Assembly: GCA_947470165.1 (NCBI GenBank) | Contig: CANISN010000050.1 | Coordinates: forward strand, 1-9,088 | DNA: 9,088 bases | From: Burkholderiaceae bacterium | GTDB taxonomy: Bacteria > Pseudomonadota > Gammaproteobacteria > Burkholderiales > Burkholderiaceae | Direction: 5' to 3' | In this document: positions 7,557 through 9,088 of the stretch, one piece after another | Layout of the letters: each line of letters starts with the position of its first letter | Position numbering within the stretch: the stretch's first letter is position 1 | Notes under the pieces: model-generated | The model's input: only the letters and a program-made list of their open reading frames with translations | What the model was told of the DNA's origin: nothing | The model's database searches: none | Program-made: the position numbers and the translations under genes

Positions 7557-8495
7557 TTACTCTAGACCTTGCGCCCGTAATTCAGCGCGATCATCAGCCC
7601 AGCCGCGCTTAACCTTGACCCAGGTCTCTAAAAAAACTTTACCGTCAAAGAGCTTTTCCATATCAATACGGGCATCGGTAGAGATCTTCTTAAGGCGCTC
7701 GCCCTTAGCGCCAATAATCATAGCCTTATGGCTATCGCGGTCTACTAAGATTGTTGCCGCAATACGACGCATCTTGCCATCCATCTTGAACTGATCAATT
7801 ACTACAGTACTGGTGTATGGTAATTCTTCACCAGTGAAGCGGAAGACTTTCTCACGCAGAATTTCAGCAGCCAAGAAACGCTCACTACGATCTGTCAGAG
7901 TATCGCCATCGTATACCGGTGGTGCCTCAGGTAAATAACCCTCTAAAACATCTAAGAGTCTTTGCACATCACTAGGACTTTTTGCGCTCATTGGCACAAT
8001 CTCAGTAAATTCACATTTACCTTGATCTTCGTGGCCACCTAATTCAGTCCAAGACTGACTCATTTCTTTCATGAAATTGAGTAAAGCTTGATCCCGTTCA
8101 GACGGAGTCTGAAAGCGGCTATTAAATAAGTCTAATTTGTTCAATACCAAGACCACTGGTAAATCATTGGGAAGTAGCCGAAGAACCTTCTTATCATCCT
8201 CACCAAAGTAACCCGCCTCAACGATAAAGCACGCTACATTCACATCTTGCAGTGCTGTAGTTACTGTGCGATTTAATGCCTTGTTCAGAGTATTCATCAA
8301 GCGAGTCTGAAAACCCGGTGTATCAATAAAGATAAATTGCGCTTCTGCGCGATTTTGGATACCCAAAATACGATGCCGCGTGGTTTGCGCTTTACGGGAG
8401 GTAATACTGATCTTCTGACCAACTAAGGCATTTAATAAAGTCGATTTGCCCATATTGGGACGTCCAACAATGGCAATAGTGCCGCATCTAAACAC
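7557..8495 (-). CDS. era: GTPase Era, 16S rRNA-binding 30S assembly factor
   Basis: Era is an essential GTPase that binds the 3' end of 16S rRNA and helps mature the small subunit. The GTPase motifs are all present: G1 GRPNMGKS (11-18), G2 region QTTRHR (37-42), G3 DTPG (58-61), G4 NKLD (119-122) and G5 SAK (170-172). A KH RNA-binding domain (about 205-300) follows, with its G-x-x-G loop at G262-A-K-G265. The total is 312 residues. The stretch between G4 and G5 is 47 residues, about 20 longer than in E. coli Era as I remember it. The start is GTG at 8495: the upstream in-frame codons hold no ATG, TTG or other GTG before a TAA, and GAAGGG sits 6 bases before it. The gene begins 2 bases after the rnc stop. 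Confidence 0.97.
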   Translation of the reverse strand: MFRCGTIAIVGRPNMGKSTLLNALVGQKISITSRKAQTTRHRILGIQNRAEAQFIFIDTPGFQTRLMNTLNKALNRTVTTALQDVNVACFIVEAGYFGEDDKKVLRLLPNDLPVVLVLNKLDLFNSRFQTPSERDQALLNFMKEMSQSWTELGGHEDQGKCEFTEIVPMSAKSPSDVQRLLDVLEGYLPEAPPVYDGDTLTDRSERFLAAEILREKVFRFTGEELPYTSTVVIDQFKMDGKMRRIAATILVDRDSHKAMIIGAKGERLKKISTDARIDMEKLFDGKVFLETWVKVKRGWADDRAELRAQGLE

Positions 8496-8497
8496 GA

Positions 8498-9088
8498 TTA
8501 GCCCTTCAGCTTAAGATTTAACTGTTCTTCAGTCACGACTTTTTTTGCTGCCTTCTTTTTGGCTGACCGAGTCTTTTTAGGTTTACCCAACTCTTGAGGC
8601 AAGCCTTTTTGAGAGGCAATCAAAGCCAGCTTCGCTGCCGCTTGTTCAGCTGCACGTCGAGAGGCTCCCTCACCCTTAACGACAACCTTCAAATTAGGTA
8701 TTAAGCACTCAACCTCAAATTGTTGATTGTGAGCAGCGCCGCTAGTACCAGTGACGTTGTAAGTAGGTAATGGCAATTGATAGCTTTGTAAGTACTCTTG
8801 CAACAGGGTCTTATCATCTTTACCTAAAGTCATTGGATCAACGTGGGCCAGGATGATGGAATAGAGTTTACGCAGACAGGTTTTAGCAGCATCAAATCCA
8901 CCATCTAAAAAGATGGCACCAGTAACCGCCTCAAGAGTGTCGGCCAAAATAGATGGGCGACGAAATCCCCCACTTTTTAGCTCGCCCTCACCCAAACGAA
9001 GATAGTCAGATAAGGACAATGTTTGCGCAATTTCGTATAGCGCTTGCTGTTTTACTAAGTTAGCTCGGACGCGAGAAAGATCTCCCTC
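8498..9088 (-). CDS. rnc: Ribonuclease III (partial, 5' end beyond the window)
   Basis: RNase III cuts double-stranded RNA in rRNA precursors and regulatory duplexes. The frame stays open to the right edge, so only the last 196 residues are seen, starting [22 protein letters not shown]. The remaining part of the nuclease domain has [19 protein letters not shown], where visible residues D50 and E53 match E. coli D114 and E117 (catalytic metal ligands). The first catalytic acidic motif lies outside. A double-stranded RNA-binding domain spans about visible residues 92-157, ending [17 protein letters not shown] lysine-rich tail of roughly 30 residues follows (about 167-196). The TTG at 9019 is an internal leucine codon, not a start. 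era follows after 2 bases. Confidence 0.97.
   Translation of the reverse strand, partial: EGDLSRVRANLVKQQALYEIAQTLSLSDYLRLGEGELKSGGFRRPSILADTLEAVTGAIFLDGGFDAAKTCLRKLYSIILAHVDPMTLGKDDKTLLQEYLQSYQLPLPTYNVTGTSGAAHNQQFEVECLIPNLKVVVKGEGASRRAAEQAAAKLALIASQKGLPQELGKPKKTRSAKKKAAKKVVTEEQLNLKLKG
8502..8507 (-). promoter_or_regulatory. Ribosome binding site for era, within the 3' end of rnc
   Basis: Read on the minus strand, GAAGGG lies in the last codons of rnc. It is followed by 6 bases (including the rnc TAA stop) and then the GTG of era. It decides the otherwise uncertain non-ATG start, and it implies that ribosomes ending rnc can reinitiate on era. Confidence 0.75.

Noticed and set aside
1..9088. 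Mobile element, CRISPR, prophage, defence or toxin-antitoxin system
   Set aside because: All space is taken by intact core genes. I saw no direct repeats, transposase motifs, att-like duplications or unexplained open frames.

Overview
This is a compact block of housekeeping genes from a member of the Betaproteobacteria. The order rnc-era-recO-pdxJ-acpS-nagZ on one strand, next to efp with its modification gene earP and a pgsA-uvrC pair, fits Burkholderiales. The moderate base composition and the protein sequences suggest a Polynucleobacter-like freshwater organism. That genus call is an inference from remembered gene order and sequence style, not from a search.

Layout from left to right. A complete tRNA-Gly(GCC) gene (minus strand) lies at 5-80, followed by about 116 bases without a gene. 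Then come pgsA (phosphatidylglycerophosphate synthase) and uvrC (excision nuclease subunit), both on the minus strand. uvrC is divergent from earP, and the two ATG start codons overlap inside a single CATG. earP (EF-P arginine rhamnosyltransferase) and efp (elongation factor P) run on the plus strand. efp ends at a strong intrinsic terminator that also serves the opposing operon. From there to the right edge, all genes are on the minus strand and packed with gaps of 2 to 25 bases: rnc (RNase III, 5' part outside the window), era, recO, pdxJ, acpS and nagZ, in order of transcription.

Functionally, earP and efp form a complete EF-P rhamnosylation module: EF-P carries the acceptor Arg32, and EarP keeps the recognisable aspartates and the nucleotide-sugar-binding region. 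The rnc operon mixes RNA processing and 30S assembly (rnc, era), recombinational repair (recO), vitamin B6 synthesis (pdxJ), activation of acyl carrier protein (acpS) and peptidoglycan recycling (nagZ). pgsA makes acidic phospholipid and uvrC cuts damaged DNA.

All nine complete reading frames look intact. I see no mobile element, CRISPR array, toxin-antitoxin pair, defence genes or prophage trace, and no convincing undescribed system. The points most worth a second look are the overlapping divergent starts of uvrC and earP, a triple-proline motif in UvrC beside the EF-P genes, and apparent insertions or extensions in Era, UvrC and RNase III.
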